From Triglochin maritima (taxonomy: Eukaryota; Streptophyta; Magnoliopsida; Alismatales; Juncaginaceae): a stretch of 64,000 nucleotides of DNA. This document shows positions 36,044 to 48,096 of this stretch, piece by piece. Position numbers and translations under genes: made by a program. Location of the stretch: contig OY821772.1 in the NCBI GenBank assembly GCA_963682175.1, positions 43,050,925 to 43,114,924 of the forward strand, written 5' to 3'. Under the pieces are notes generated by a model. It saw only the letters and a program-made list of their open reading frames with translations. It had not been told where the DNA came from and searched no databases. The stretch's first letter is position 1. The number at the start of each line of letters is the position of its first letter.

Positions 36044-37755
36044 CTAAACATTTCTCCGACAAAGAGGACAGGATCCATGCCTCATCAACCAACTATCAAT
36101 GCACGTTTGGTGGAACATGTGGTGGCACTGTGGCAAGTTCCTCACTGCCTCCCCTACTTGGAACTCCTGAAATAGCCAACAACAAATTAAAACTCACGTC
36201 AAATATTTAAGGAAGATCAATCTAAATATTGTATATATTTCTAATCTTAATGTAGATTTAGAAGTAATAAGCACTACAACATGAACTAGATGTTCGACCT
36301 GAAGGCACACTGAACAAGACATTGAGACTTCTAAGTTGAGTTTGGATGCGATTGTTTCAATTGGGAGGGTATCAAGAACATCTTTGGACATGCCTTTTGT
36401 TCCACAGGTCTCGAACACGTCTAGTGTTTCTTGGAATGGTGCATCGAAATCGCTCATCTGTCCAGGGAAACTCGTGTACAAGTTCTAGATCAACTATTGT
36501 ACATGTGAACTAACTTTCAAAAGATTAATTTGTTACCTGACTCCTTATCGCATTCTGTATTGTTGGACCAATCTTCTCGCACACAAGTCTTCCGCTAAGA
36601 AGACTGAATATTGTGTCAATCTGCATCCAAATCGATTAATTGTTAAAATTATTTAAAAAACAACGAAAACCATAACATAAATATCGTGATGTTATATGAT
36701 GAGTGTAAGCATATGCTTACCACAAAAAGTATGCACCAAATTCCCGAACTATGTGAATGCCACAATGCAAGAGATGATTCCACGACTTCAATGGAAAAAA
36801 CAGCTCCAAAGATGGCTCCAATTCCAGCACCTCGAAACAATCCAGTTTCTGTGGCCAACCCTAGCAAACTTCCAGTTATGACTCCAACTAAGGTTCCAAC
36901 TGCAACATTAACATGTCAAGATCGGGTCTAGTATTAACTAATCATTAAGAATCACATGGTACAAATACTATTGATAAAAGTAGTCCTAAGACAAGCATGG
37001 GATTGATCCAATTGATATTCCCTAGGAGTAGAATCAGAAGTAGGCTAAGTGCTTGAAAAAATAAAAGTAGACAAATTAAAATCCTTAAGTCTTGAAGGGT
37101 GTATACGGAACTTGAACTTAATAACTTATGACTGGAATTGGAGGATCAATTTTTAGGAAATTGGCCGTCAAATTTATTTAAAATTTGGAACCTAATCAAA
37201 TTCTTCACTAGTACTGACAAATTCTTTTGAGATCGTCCAAAGCGACGACAGGAGGGTTTTTTTTTGGTGGTTGGGGGGCGGGGGTGATAATCCAGGTTTC
37301 TTGGGAGCCTTTTTTCCTTCTCATTTCTATTAACTAAATCGTGAGATCAGCTGCTTCCCAAGTCCCTTTTTATTTGGCATTAGAGAAGGGCAAAATTCTA
37401 CAAACCCAAGAGACCCAAATCAAGAAAGAAAGAAGAAGAAAAAACATAAACCAAAACAAATCAATTTTAAAAATTAATTTGAGAAAAACACACACACACA
37501 CAAACACAAGAGAACAAACTTAAAGTACACATATCAAAAGTAAGAAACACAAAGAAATGCATTCATACCGGTGGCAAATATAAAGGTGATTATCAAGCAA
37601 AATGCCCTCCCCAACAACTGAAGAACCACGGATTCACATCTTTCCTCCAATTCTTCATGATCACCAAAAGTAATATTATTTCCATAATTTGCATAGGAAG
37701 AAGTAGTTGCCATTGTGGTAGTGGAGGAAATGGGGTGATCACACAAGGAATCCAT
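36044..37755 (-). CDS. RING-H2 membrane protein, NEP1-interacting (NIP)/ATL-like
   Basis: Five exons in transcript order: 37755-37569, 36899-36721, 36620-36537, 36457-36299, 36166-36044; GT-AG, phases agree, 243 aa. A hydrophobic segment (LLGRAFCLIITFIFATG, about 48-64) is followed by a Gly-rich membrane-like stretch with ATETGLFRGAGIGAI, the hallmark of NIP-type proteins. The C-terminal RING-H2 is complete: Cys198-x2-Cys201, Cys217-x-His219-x2-His222-x2-Cys225, Cys236-x2-Cys239. The ring is split by the last intron. Family members are ubiquitin E3 ligase-type proteins; Arabidopsis NIPs anchor the phage-type RNA polymerase NEP to thylakoid membranes. Whether this one does so is inference. A TATA-like box only about 36 bases above the ATG leaves little room for a leader, so Met15 (37713) may be the real start. 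Confidence 0.92.
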
Positions 37756-37788
37756 GCATGGGGTTTGAGGAGGAAGTGTTGGTGTTGG

Positions 37789-37797
37789 GATTTATAG
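37789..37797 (-). promoter_or_regulatory. TATA box of the RING-H2 gene
   Basis: Minus-strand cctataaat lies 36 bases above the first in-frame ATG. A start site 25-30 bases below would leave a leader of about 10 bases to that ATG, or about 50 bases to the next in-frame Met. Confidence 0.45.
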
Positions 37798-38573
37798 GAT
37801 CCAACAAAAAAAAATAGAGGAAAATGTGAAGATTGAAGACCACCAACACAGCAATAGGACCAGCATTGAAAGAGTAAATTATTGTCCACAGCTTTTTCCT
37901 CTGTCACGTTTATTGTATAAACCAATCATTCAATGCTCTTAGAGATCTACACCGAAATTATTTGTGGTTTTTAAAGCATTTGAGCAATCAATTACACCAA
38001 CATGTTGAGGACAATCTAAGATGAAGGATTCACTGACTCAGCTAGTCCCAATTGGTGTATGGCTATTTGAAGTTGTCATACGTAATTAATTGTATCTAAA
38101 ACTATAGTCAAATATGTGCCATGATTTGAAGGCAGTGTGTTTTTTATGTTACCATACTCCTTGTTATAATATCTCAAAATCAGATGATGTACCTCGAAGT
38201 CGAACTCTTGAATGATAATTTCAAGCTACATGTACCAACCGAACTATTTCTAATATATATGATAAGGAATGAATTTAAAATTTATGAGATAATACCTCCT
38301 ATACTACTCTACTTAGCTTAATGGATAAATACAGTTGTCTTTGAATAGTCAGTGCTACGGTTTCTATCACAGCAAAAATATTTGTATCTTAGAACATAGG
38401 GTAGATAAAATTTCTATGAAAAGGATAGACATTTAAGCATAATTAATCTTCGTGTAGATATTTTACAAGTTGCTGGACAAGTTGGACTAGAGAATTAATT
38501 TTGTAGGACCATTCAGTTAATAAATACAAAAAAAACTATTACAAAGAAATGGTAGCTAGAAAGCCTACAACTC

Positions 38574-38814
38574 TGAAATAATGAAGAAATTTTGAGGACG
38601 GATTTGAGGAAGAAGAAGAGGAAAAACACTTATTTTTTATTATTGATTTTTAATCTCTATGTTTACATTTGAAAACAACGTATATATATTTGCTGCTTTG
38701 TTTTTCCGTTGTGTTGTATGCATACGAGGAGATGTGTCTTGAATGTTTGATGAATTCCGAGGAGATGTGATTAATGTGATGACCGTTGTGATTACCGTTG
38801 TAATCTTCAATACA
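38574..38814 (-). repeat. 3' LTR of the copia element (left border estimated)
   Basis: The right border is set by the polypurine tract and by homology to 43225-43297. The left border is a guess from a TG at 38574. Within it lie a TATA-like stretch near 38681 and A-rich and CT-rich runs typical of a U3-R-U5 arrangement. A 12-base repeat (cgaggagatgtg) occurs twice near 38725 and 38758. Confidence 0.55.
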
Positions 38815-39640
38815 CCCCCTCAAGTTGGGTCCTGGAATAAGTTGAAAAGATCTAACTTGGATATGATAGAGTTTGCTTGTGGCTGATCGAGTGCTTTGGT
38901 GAAGATATCGGCGAGTTGATCTTTGCTGGGAACATAGGGAACCTCGATCTCCTTTGCCTGGATCTTTTCACGGATGAAGTGGCAGTCAACTTCAATATGT
39001 TTGGTTCTTTCGTGGAAGACAAGATTTTGAGCTATGTGTCGAGCTGCATTGTTATCACATAACATTTGTATAGGGAGATGGTAAGGTTGCCCCATGTCGA
39101 GCAGTAATTGCCTAAGCCAGATGAGCTCGCTAGTAGTGGATGTCATGGCCCGGTATTCTACCTCAGCGCTGGACCTGGAAACAACATTTTGTTTCTTGCT
39201 TCGCCAGGTCACTAGGTTTCCGCCAACAAAAGTGCAGAAACCCGTAGTGGATTTTCGATCGTGGTTGTCTGCCCAATCTGCATCAGAAAAGCCAATTATT
39301 GAGTTAGAGTTGTTGTTTTTCATCCATAATCCTTGTCCTGGAGTTTTCTTAATGTATCTAAGTATCCTAGTGATTATATCTAAGTGAGGAGTTCTAGGTG
39401 AATGCATGAATTGACTGATAATGCTAACAACATAGGTTATGTCAGGTCTTGTGACAGTGAGGTATATGAGTTTTCCAACAAGTCTCTGATATTGTTGAAT
39501 ATCTTTTATAGGTTCTCCTTCGGTAGTGTTTACCCTTAGTTTAGTTTCTATGGGTGTATTTGTTGGTTTAGCCCCAAGTTTTCCTGTCTCTTTTAAGAGG
39601 TCGAGGGTATATTTTCTTTGTGATAAAAACAACCCTCTTT
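38815..39640 (-). pseudogene. copia RNase H and RT C-terminus
   Basis: A 270-codon open frame holds the end of reverse transcriptase (QRLVGKLIYLTVTRPDI) and RNase H: ADWADNHDRKSTTGF, SRSSAEVEYRAM, LCDNNAARHIAQN, HIEVDCHFIREKI and QLADIFTKAL. The conserved acidic residues are present. It has no start of its own and belongs to the broken polyprotein. Confidence 0.9.
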
Positions 39641-40206
39641 GTGAATATGCAATTTCTATGCCGAGAAATATTTTAAATGTCCTAGGTCTTTAATATCAAA
39701 TTTTGTTTTTAAGTGTTGTTTAATTTGGTTGATCTTATGGTCGCTATCTCCAGTGATTATGATATCGTCTACATAAACTAGGATTATGGTAGTGGTGTTT
39801 TGATGATGTTTGGTGAACATGGATGCATCAGCGGAAGATTTATTAAAACCTTAAGAAATAAGGCAGTGGCTAAGTTTGGCATACCAAGCAGGGGAGATTG
39901 TTTTAACCCGTAGATACCTTTGTTGAGTTTGCATACCTTGTTCGTAGATGTGTAATCTGGTGGAGGGATCATATATACCTCTTCTTCGAGGTTTCCTTGA
40001 AGAAAGACATTTTTCACATCCATTTGATAGAGGTTCCAATTTTTATTTACGGTGATGGAGAGAAGGACACAAACTGTGTTCATTTTAGCTACAGGAGCAA
40101 AAGTTTCTAGGTAATCTAGGTCATAGGTTTGTGTGTATCATTTTGCTACCAGTCTTGCCTTGTACCTTTCTATTGTTCCGTTACTATTGTATTTGACTTT
40201 ATATAC
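39641..40206 (-). pseudogene. copia reverse transcriptase remnant, frameshifted
   Basis: The segment LYQMDVKNVFLQGNLEEEVYM, then a frame change after GLKQSP, and later the catalytic YVDD (39775-39761) show the RT palm. At least two in-frame TGA codons lie between integrase and RT (near 40208 and 40139), and frameshifts lie near 39900 and 39670. No functional enzyme can be made. Confidence 0.85.
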
Positions 40207-41900
40207 TCATTTACACCCAATTGGTTTAATCTCTTTTGGGATTGTGGTTAGAATCCAGGCGTTGTTTGTCTCTAGGGCTTGTATTTCTTCTTTCATGGCT
40301 TGACACCATTTTGGATCTTTTATGGCTTCATTATAGTTTTTTGGTTCTATATGATTATCTATAATTCCTAAAAAACCTTTGTGATGAGTTTTTATTTGTT
40401 CGTATGATAGGTAATTTTGGATAGGGTAGGTGACTTGGGAAGTGATATAGTTGTGCAAGTATTTTGGTGGACGGGTAGGTCGGGTAGATCTCCTTGGAAT
40501 GTTTTCTTCTTCGTTGTTCTGTGGTTCTTCATTGTCTTCTTCTTGGAGGTCGGGTGTCACCATGGTGATTTCTGGATCGCAGGTGATGGGTATTGGTGCG
40601 TCATTGGAGTTTGGTGATGTTGGAGATCCGTTGTCTTCAGTTTCTGGGTGGAAGAACGAACTGTTTTCGACAAACTGTACATCCCGGGAAATATATAATT
40701 TACAATTTTTTGGGTCATAACACTTGTACCCTTTTTTTCTAAAAGAATATCCTAAGAAGATACATTTATGAGAATTAGAATCAAACTTGTCATCTTTTTT
40801 CCTGTGAACAAAGGCAATGCATCCAAAAACTCGCAAGTGATTAAGTAATAATTTTTGACCAGTCAGGATTTCCAATGGCTGTTTGTTTTGGAGACGAGGA
40901 CTTGGTAGTCGGTTAATAAGATAAGCAGCGGTTAAAACAACATCGGACCAAAAATCTTTTGGAACGTGATTCTGAAAAAGTAGTGTACGTGTGACATTCA
41001 AGAGATGACGATTTTTTCTTTCAGACACACCATTTTGTTCAGGAGTATTAACACACGTGGTTTGATGAAAAATTCCTTTTTGTTTTAAATTTTTTTGGAA
41101 GATATTACTGGTGTATTCAGAACCGTTATCTGACCTTAAAATTTTAATTTTGAAATCGTACATGTTTTCCACAAAACTCGTACAAATACAAAACGTATTA
41201 AAGACTTCAGATTTTGATTTTAATAAATAAATCCATGTAGTACGAGAGAAATCGTCAATAAAGGTGATAAAATATTTGAACCCGTTATAGGATTCAGTTG
41301 GGGCTGGTCCCCAGATATCGGAGTGTATTAGTTCTAATGGGTGTCCTGTTTTAATGGATGATAAATGAAATGGCAATCGAGTTTGCTTAGAAAAACTACA
41401 TACATCACAAAATAAATCAGACTTAATAGATGAGAAAAGCATTTTTAAAACAGGATGTGACGGATGTCCCATCCTTTTATGCCATAACTCATGTTTGGAT
41501 AAATTGCCTACATGCAATGCCTGTTTGTTTTTGTCTAGAATGTAAAGGTTATTAGCGAGTTTTCCTCTACCAATCGTCTTCCCTGAGATACGATCCTGAA
41601 ATACAACATCATTGGGTGAGAAAATGATATTACAATTTAGTTCTTTGGTGATTTTTGCAACAGATAACAAGTTTGATTCAAACGAAGGCACATACAAAAC
41701 ATTTTTTGCAATCTGATCTAATAATTTTATATTTCCTATTCCTTCTATTTCTACTTGATTTCCATTAGCCACACTAACAAATTTATTTAGTATGGATAAG
41801 TTCCTTTTAAGATCCAGCAATAAGTTAGGATTGCCTGTCATGTGATCGGTGGCACCAGAATCAATAATCCATACATCATTTTCATTTTTCTTAGACTGAA
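40207..41900 (-). pseudogene. copia protease-integrase region
   Basis: The longest open stretch of the element. Just upstream of its first Met is the protease motif DSGATDHM. Then follow the GAG-pre-integrase zinc motif (WHKRMGHPSH, CDVCSF) and integrase core: HSDIWGPAP, LRSDNGSEYTS and PEQNGVSERKNR, giving the D-D-E triad. The C-terminus runs into the RT start (ETNNAWILTTIP) and ends at a TGA. A TGA also separates it from gag near 41912. Confidence 0.9.
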
Positions 41901-41926
41901 GGGCTAAAAATGATTTTCAAGAGTTT

Positions 41927-43155
41927 TTACCATACTGCAAAATTACCTGAAGTTGAAGGTGTTGTTTGCAAAACGGCGTTTAATTTGTTTATAAGGGAGT
42001 GGATGTTTTCTTCGGGGCCCGCCAGGCCCATGTTCGCTGGATTCGCCTGTTGTGGAGAGAAAAAAAATTCTCTGTTACCCGGATTCGGAGCTGATCTGAT
42101 TGCGCGAGTCGAATCCGTTGGAGTATATAACCCTCCCGACCCGACTGCTGACATTCCATGTGGTTCCAGTGAGAGAAAAAAAAGGGTTAGGGTTAGGGTT
42201 GGTCGAGTGGCTGCCGCTGCCTCCAGTGGTGGCGATGTAGCCGCTGCCGCCCGATGATCCCCCAGTGCTGTGAGATATGCCTCTCCCATCTCCTCCTCTT
42301 CTATCGTTGTCTTTTGGACGTTGGAGGTGCGGATGGAGAAACCAACAACTATTTTTGCTATGTCCGGTATTTTTGCAGTTTTTGCAGTGTTCGTCTTTCC
42401 GATTTCCATACCGTTTTTTGTTGCTTTGATGTTGGTTGGTTTTGCGAAGGAGTTGTGGTCCTTCGTCGCGATTCCTCGCGAAGGATCATGGCGATGACTG
42501 AAGCGAGCGGCGGTAGTTCGGGGGCCATAAGAACCTGACTCCTGATGTTTTCAAAGGATGGGTCTAGACCTACCAGAAACTGGTATATCCGGTCTTGTTC
42601 GGTTCTTTTTCCGATTATCTGTGCGTCGGTGGTCGGTGGTTCGTATACCCCCAACTCGTCCCATGCTTTTCTGAGAGTACCGAGGTACTCAGTGATGCCT
42701 TTGTGGTTTTGTCTTGATTGCGTTATTTCTTGTTTGATTCTGAAGATGTGTGCAAAGTCTCGCGCCTTCCCGTAGTGTTCTTGAACAGCGTCCCAAAGTT
42801 CTTTGGCGATGTCTTTGTAGAGGAAGATCTCCCCTATCTGCAGTTGCATGGACGCGATTATCCATGACATAACCAAGTGATCGGAGGTCTGCCATTCTTC
42901 CTGTTTTGTCTCCGTTTCTGGTCCTTCTGGTTTTCTCGCGGTTCCGGTGATGTGGCCAACTTTCCCCCTGCCGTTGAGGGAGAGGGACACCGCTCGTGCC
43001 CAGGACAGGTAATTTGTCTCGTTGAGTAGAGTAGAAACTAAACGGGAAGGGTTTTCGTGGTGGTTTCCCGACATGGTTTGGTGGGTTTTTTTTTCGGGTC
43101 GGATTTTTTGTGGATTTTGAGGGTTTGGATGTTGGGTTTTTTTTTCCACCTTCAA
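41927..43155 (-). pseudogene. copia gag with frameshifts
   Basis: The N-terminal gag domain (NETNYLSWARAVSLSLNGRGK, AKELWDAVQEHYG, FLVGLDPSFENIRSQVL) is open from 43155 or, more likely, Met at 43074. The frame shifts near 42400. A CCHC zinc knuckle (CKNCKNTGHSKNSC, 42386-42345) is read in one frame, and the Gly/Pro-rich tail to 41927 in another. The pieces therefore cannot form one protein. Confidence 0.85.
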
Positions 43156-43224
43156 CCCCCTCAGTGAGGAGAAGACCGGTGATGACCCTTGGGGAATCTG
43201 AGGTCAGATCAGAGACGCTCTGAT

Positions 43225-43297
43225 TGTGTCTTGAATGTTTGATGAATTCCGAGGAGATGTGATGACCGTTGTGATTACCGTTGTAATCTTCAATAAA
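43225..43297 (-). repeat. truncated 5' LTR of the copia element
   Basis: It matches 38733-38814 except for an 8-11 base indel (ttaatgtg region) and end differences. Its gag-side edge lies directly beside atcagagcg (43224-43216 on the minus strand), so the first bases of the primer-binding site went with the deletion. Confidence 0.7.
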
Positions 43298-44630
43298 TAA
43301 TATGCACTAAAGTCGATGAAATCCGTAGTAAAACGAGATAAGGTAAATCCTTTTTCATAAAAAAGTTGAATGAGATACAATACTAATTTCTTGTTTCATT
43401 CGTTTTGCATGTCCCTTCATGAGATATTGTAATCTACTTCTATGTATTATTTTTTAAAATTAAATTGGTCAACAATAGGAAATGTACCACTTCTAGTATT
43501 CAAGTATCTTAAACATACGCATTTATGTAGTATGTTTCAACTTAAGTCCACTTCGAGTGTAATATTTCGGGATAATTTAGTAATTGATCTCTAGATAATT
43601 GAAAATTTCACCAATACCTTTATAATTTTCATAATATCTTATAGATACGCCCCTAATTTGACTAAACCTTTCAATTGTATCCTTTTGTAGGTTACGTCAC
43701 CTTTTAATTAACACAGTCAACGTCATATAATATCAACTTTAAAAGCTTGAAGTTGGCTCAAAATAAACAAAAGGAGCATTATTGCAACTGAATATATATG
43801 GTCCAATATTGATGATATAATTGAAAATTTACTTCGAATTGTATATTGAAGGGTATCTAAGAGATTATATTAGTCAGTATTGGTGATAATTTAAATTATT
43901 TAGATTAATTTATGTATGAAATTGCCTTGCAAAAAATGGTATAAAATTAATCTACTAGGTTGCACCTCACGGTGTAATTGGCGTAATCTTAAAGCTTGAA
44001 TTCTTAGTAGGTATGCATGTCATATTCCTAATAATAATAATTCATGTGGTACCAACAAATGAAATCCAATTAACATATACATAATATCAAGGTGTTATAT
44101 GTTTACACATATATTGATACATACCCAGCTGATTGTTAGGTGGTTCTCAAGCTTCTGGCTACTCCAAAAATCGCTGATAATCTATCGATGAGATCATTCA
44201 CATTATATTATGCAGTTTGTTGAGACATATTGATATATGCTATCTTCCATATAACTTGAATATGCATTTCAGAATGAGTTATTTGATCAAGTGCATCCCA
44301 AACAAGACATAATTGGTTATTTACACCCGTTTTTAAACTATTTCCCTTTTGTGCACATACAATATTTCTATCATAACTCCTTCCGTGTGCCTACATTTCC
44401 AAATTATTCACTTGTATGCACTTGAGCCGTGAGTGAGATCCACTTCGTCACAGATTTTGTCCAATTCTATTAGAAATTCTGTTGGTGATTTTAGTGTCAT
44501 CGATTCATTTTAGTCGTAATGTGATTTACTTGAGACCGATGCGATTTATTGTTAGGCTCGGAAACGAGTTTGGGTAGTGCGGAGTGCACGCTTGTTGAGC
44601 TAACAGTTTATCGACCACAAATATGAAGCA
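43298..44630. other. AT-rich intergenic, no gene seen
   Basis: No reading frame or repeat boundary could be supported in this stretch. Confidence 0.5.
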
Positions 44631-44705
44631 GGGGTCGAAGGGGCTGCGCCCCCTCGCGGGGTCGAGGGGCGGAGCCCCTGCGGGGTCCAAGGGGCAGAGC
44701 TCTTC
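44631..44705. repeat. three tandem GC-rich hairpin units
   Basis: Three adjoining units of 24-27 bases start ggggtc(g/c)a(a)ggggc and most close with the inverse gcccc. They lie at 44631-44657, 44658-44681 and 44682-44705. Each can fold into its own GC stem. They stand out sharply against AT-rich flanks. Confidence 0.8.
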
Positions 44706-45074
44706 GGAAAATACATATTAATTTACATTTGATTTTATGTATTTCCGTTTGAGTGGATAATACCAACCCAAAAGGTGCTTGTGTAACCGCCCAATCACCA
44801 TTCTGCTTTATAAGAGAAATTCGGTACTCAAAACAAATATACGAAATTCTCATACTCCTCTACCTTTCTGATCGAAGTTCATATTGCCTGAACGAGATTG
44901 TTCCTTCTCAGGATTATCCCAACAAGGTATTCGTGCAACCCGGGCAGTGTAAAAGGGTCGAATAATCTTGTTCGGAAAGTGATTCGTACACGATCTGAGA
45001 AGAGTCCAGGATTATCACAACCCCAAGTCTCCAACAAATTCTGTAATTTACACCATCTAAAATTAAAAATATCG

Positions 45075-45200
45075 TTAATACATCAACATCAACATCAACA
45101 TAACCCCAATGCCTCGGAAGAGGCTCCCGCCTAAGCGAGGTAAGGGGGATCAGATGTACGCAACCCTACCACTGTAAAACAGTGAGGTTTCCGATTGACC
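45075..45200 (-). mobile_element. TTG-tailed SINE-like fragment
   Basis: On the minus strand, gggttgcgtacatctgatcc, a cgcttaggcgggagcct stem and gcattggggttatg lead into a (TTGATG)n tail (plus-strand catcaa repeats, 45081-45099). This resembles the 3' half of Au-type plant SINEs, as I remember them. No pol III boxes or target duplication were found. Confidence 0.45.
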
Positions 45201-46165
45201 CAAATGATGCAAATGCAACTGACCATCTGCGATTCCACAATAAAAGAAATGCAGATCGTTTAAATAGCCCTTTGATATAGTCTATGATGCTTCAAATGTC
45301 AAAAAATAACTTAATCTTTGACACAATGAAAATGTTAAAAATATCGTTAATATTAAATAAAAAACAAAGAAAAAATAAAAACTGAAAAAACTTAAACCCT
45401 CATTTCTCCTCCTCTCTCTCTCCAATTCTCTCTCCTCTCTCTCCCATCCTTTGTCCAATCTCTCTCTAGTCCCTCTCTTCTTCTCACTTCTCTCCTTTCT
45501 CTCTCTCCCTCGAGTCCTAATGGAATTGGACGGATTTTGTGATGGAGTGGGTCTAATTAACAGTGCATGTGCATACAAGCAAATAATATAGAAATGTAGG
45601 TACACGGAAAAAAAAGTTGAAATAGGAATGTAAAGAACCAACATGTCCGGTTTGAAATGCACCCAAGCAAATAACCATTTCCTAGTTGTAACCACCAGGG
45701 AAGACATGTCCCTACACGTGGTCACAAATGGATCTGATTGTGCTTACCCAGGCATACTAATTCTTTTTCTAAGGAGACAAACTAATTCTCTCATTGATGC
45801 CATCTTAAACAAAACTCCATTACGAGTCTGTGATTTGTGAAGCTTCATTAATTATCTAACTTTAAACCTTTAAGATCACATACGTACCAATCAGAGGGTG
45901 TTAGTGTTGTCATTAGATTAGACACCAGGAGGATTGGGACACTCACGTGAGTTGACGGCGAGAAGAGGAAACCGAAGCATTGTAGGTTGACATCAATCAC
46001 AACTTGGTTGGCCGCTGAGTCCCACTCCTCGTCTATCTCGTATCGTCCTTGGATTGGATCTTATTCGTCGTAACGATAACGATAACGAACACCCACCCAC
46101 GTGAAACATCTTTTTCTAGGTTTCATTCCTCAGATGTGACCGTGTTGACCCACATGTTTGGTACA
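45201..46165. other. intergenic, CT-rich stretch, no gene seen
   Basis: A pyrimidine-rich block (45405-45510, ctctct-type) and AT-rich flanks. Open frames over it are low-complexity and not credible genes. Confidence 0.5.
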
Positions 46166-46173
46166 TCGTTAAT

Positions 46174-46687
46174 TAGGGGTAAGCGGGGTTGGACGGGTTT
46201 TTGCTCACTGCTACCCATCTGTCTAAGTTAAGCGGTTAGGTGGAACGATGTTAAAAAAAAATCTACTACTCATCCCGCGTAAGGGTGTACTAGACTATGC
46301 GGGGCGGATTTGACGGGTTTTTCTTGATTAAAGCTAAATATAAAAATCAATTTATTTTCTTCAACATTATCCATTTTAATCAAAGCTAATTACAAAAAAT
46401 TAAAATAAAAATCAATCAACGTATGTTTTTAAAGCTATATACAAAAAAAATCAAAGTTAAATACAAACAAAATCAAAACTAAATACAAACAAAATCAAAC
46501 AAAATACAAAAAAATCAAACAAAATATAAGGCTTGCGGATTGCAGGTTATGCAGGGCGGGTTACAAGAAAACCGCAACCCACCCCGCTTATTATGTGGGT
46601 TGTGCGGGTGACTAGTAACATTTTTTTGTCCGCAACCCGCGTTAGACGGGACGAGTTGCGGGTAAAATCCTACACATTTACGGCCTA
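46174..46687. mobile_element. hAT-type MITE
   Basis: It starts taggggtaagcggggttgga and ends acatttacggcctA, with TAGG...CCTA termini. The flanking octamers tcgttaat (46166-46173) and tcattatt (46688-46695) match at 6 of 8. Subterminal arrays of gcggg / cccgc and gacggg motifs surround an A-rich core with repeated caaa units (46380-46525). Confidence 0.68.
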
Positions 46688-47416
46688 TCATTATTCATTA
46701 ATATCCTGATGGGAAAGAAACGGTGCTTACTGCTTAGTGTGAGGCATGCACGTATGTATGGTCGTACATGTCCTACCTTCGTAACTCAATCTGAACTAAT
46801 ATTTTTGGTTTATATATCTACGTATTGCGGGTGTCATTGATTATAGAAATTGTGTTGGTGGATATTGAAGATTCATGAATGATATTATCTGACCCTGTAA
46901 TGAGCCTGTGAGAATTGTATTTTTTTAAATCACTAACATATTTTTTGAGATTGTATGAAAAGTTTGGGGGCAAGAGAACCAAATGGAAAATTTGAAGCTC
47001 AATTATTCTCGTGTTTAGTAATTCAAAATGGTTGAATATTTTTTCACTGTAGAGTGTTATCTACCTGTCGTCTACGGTTTGCTTGACTTGAGATTTGGAT
47101 TATTGTTGAGACCAAAATTTTCTGGTGGAGCAAGAAACTGGGTTTTTGCAGGTGAAGAAGCTAACCTCAATAACTTCCATTGTTATTATAATAAAAAAAC
47201 TCCCACTGTTCTAGCTAGTCTCAATAAGTCCAACTCAAAATACATACACTAACAACACTTTGTAGACCGAAAAGAAAATTGTCATGTGGTCCACAACCAC
47301 AAGTGGAAATCCATTGAAAATTTCAACAATTAATGGTCACCATTCCTATCATACTCAAATTCCGAAAGCAAGAAAGCCTTTCGTAAATCACTTTTAGACG
47401 ACCACAATGGTGTTCC
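46688..47416. other. intergenic, no gene seen
   Basis: AT-rich, nothing recognised. It borders the large inverted-repeat element on its left side. Confidence 0.5.
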
Positions 47417-47570
47417 AATTTTTCAAAATAATTTTTTTTATAAAATTTGTCAAAATAGACCTCCATCAAAAGTATTTCTCAAACTAGATCTGCTGCCACC
47501 ACGTGGTGACACGTGACGGCGGCGAGTTTTGTTTTATTGTGCATAGAGAACTCGGCGTTAATAACTCCGT

Positions 47571-47720
47571 GTTCTTCCTTTAGAACTCGGCATCCTAGAT
47601 GCCGAGTTCTATTTAAGCAATTGTTCTCCTGGCGGGTCAATCGTCTCATGCACGATCTGAGCGCCAAGAGAACAGTTCAAATAGAACTCGACACTTAGAG
47701 TGTCGAGTTCTATTTGAATC
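47571..47720. repeat. hairpin module, copy A
   Basis: It contains the palindrome gaactcggcatc/gatgccgagttc (47584-47610). It also has a near-perfect stem gttctcctggcg with cgccaagagaac, and a perfect 20-bp inverted repeat 47676-47695 / 47699-47718 around a 3-base loop. Similar stems continue to about 47850. The loop tcatgcacgatctgag is shared with copy B. Confidence 0.82.
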
Positions 47721-48096
47721 ATTATTCTCCTGGCAACTCAAGTCGAGTGTAATATTTTTGTGAAATCGGCACTGGTGATGTCATATTCACAACAAGAGAA
47801 CTCGGCATCCTCAGTGCCAAGTTCTCTTGTAGAGTTCATTGATTTAAGAACTCGAGTTTTTTTCCATTACATGTTTGACAACAAAGACAATTTAACCACG
47901 ACACACAAACAACGAAAACACAATTCAACCACGACACACAAACAACTACGATACAACACAATTCAACCACGACACACAAACAACTACGATAAAACACAAT
48001 TCAACCACGAGTGGAATATGAAGTTTAACATTTTAACATACAACCAAAAGTACCATATAAAAACAACCAAATAAGTTTAACACAACTAAAAATCTA

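Larger units (their letters stand above)
38574..43297 (-). mobile_element. decayed Ty1/copia LTR retrotransposon
   Basis: Domain order on the minus strand is gag, zinc knuckle, protease, integrase, reverse transcriptase, RNase H, which is the copia order. A polypurine tract (minus aacttgaggggg, 38826-38815) meets the 3' LTR whose inner edge is 38814 (minus TGTATTGAAG). LTR-like sequence extends left to perhaps 38574. The other LTR (43225-43297) is only about 73 bases and stops next to atcagagcg, the last part of a Met-tRNA-type primer site, so most of that LTR is deleted. No target duplication was found. The coding part is broken in several places. Confidence 0.85.

Noticed and set aside
38733..38814. 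An ~82-bp LTR as the full LTR of the copia element
   Set aside because: TG...CA ends are present, but the length would be extreme and the primer site beside the other copy is incomplete. A deletion in a longer LTR explains both better.
45282..45725. 147-codon minus frame with Arg/Glu repeats
   Set aside because: It is a translation of a CT-rich tract and has no domain.
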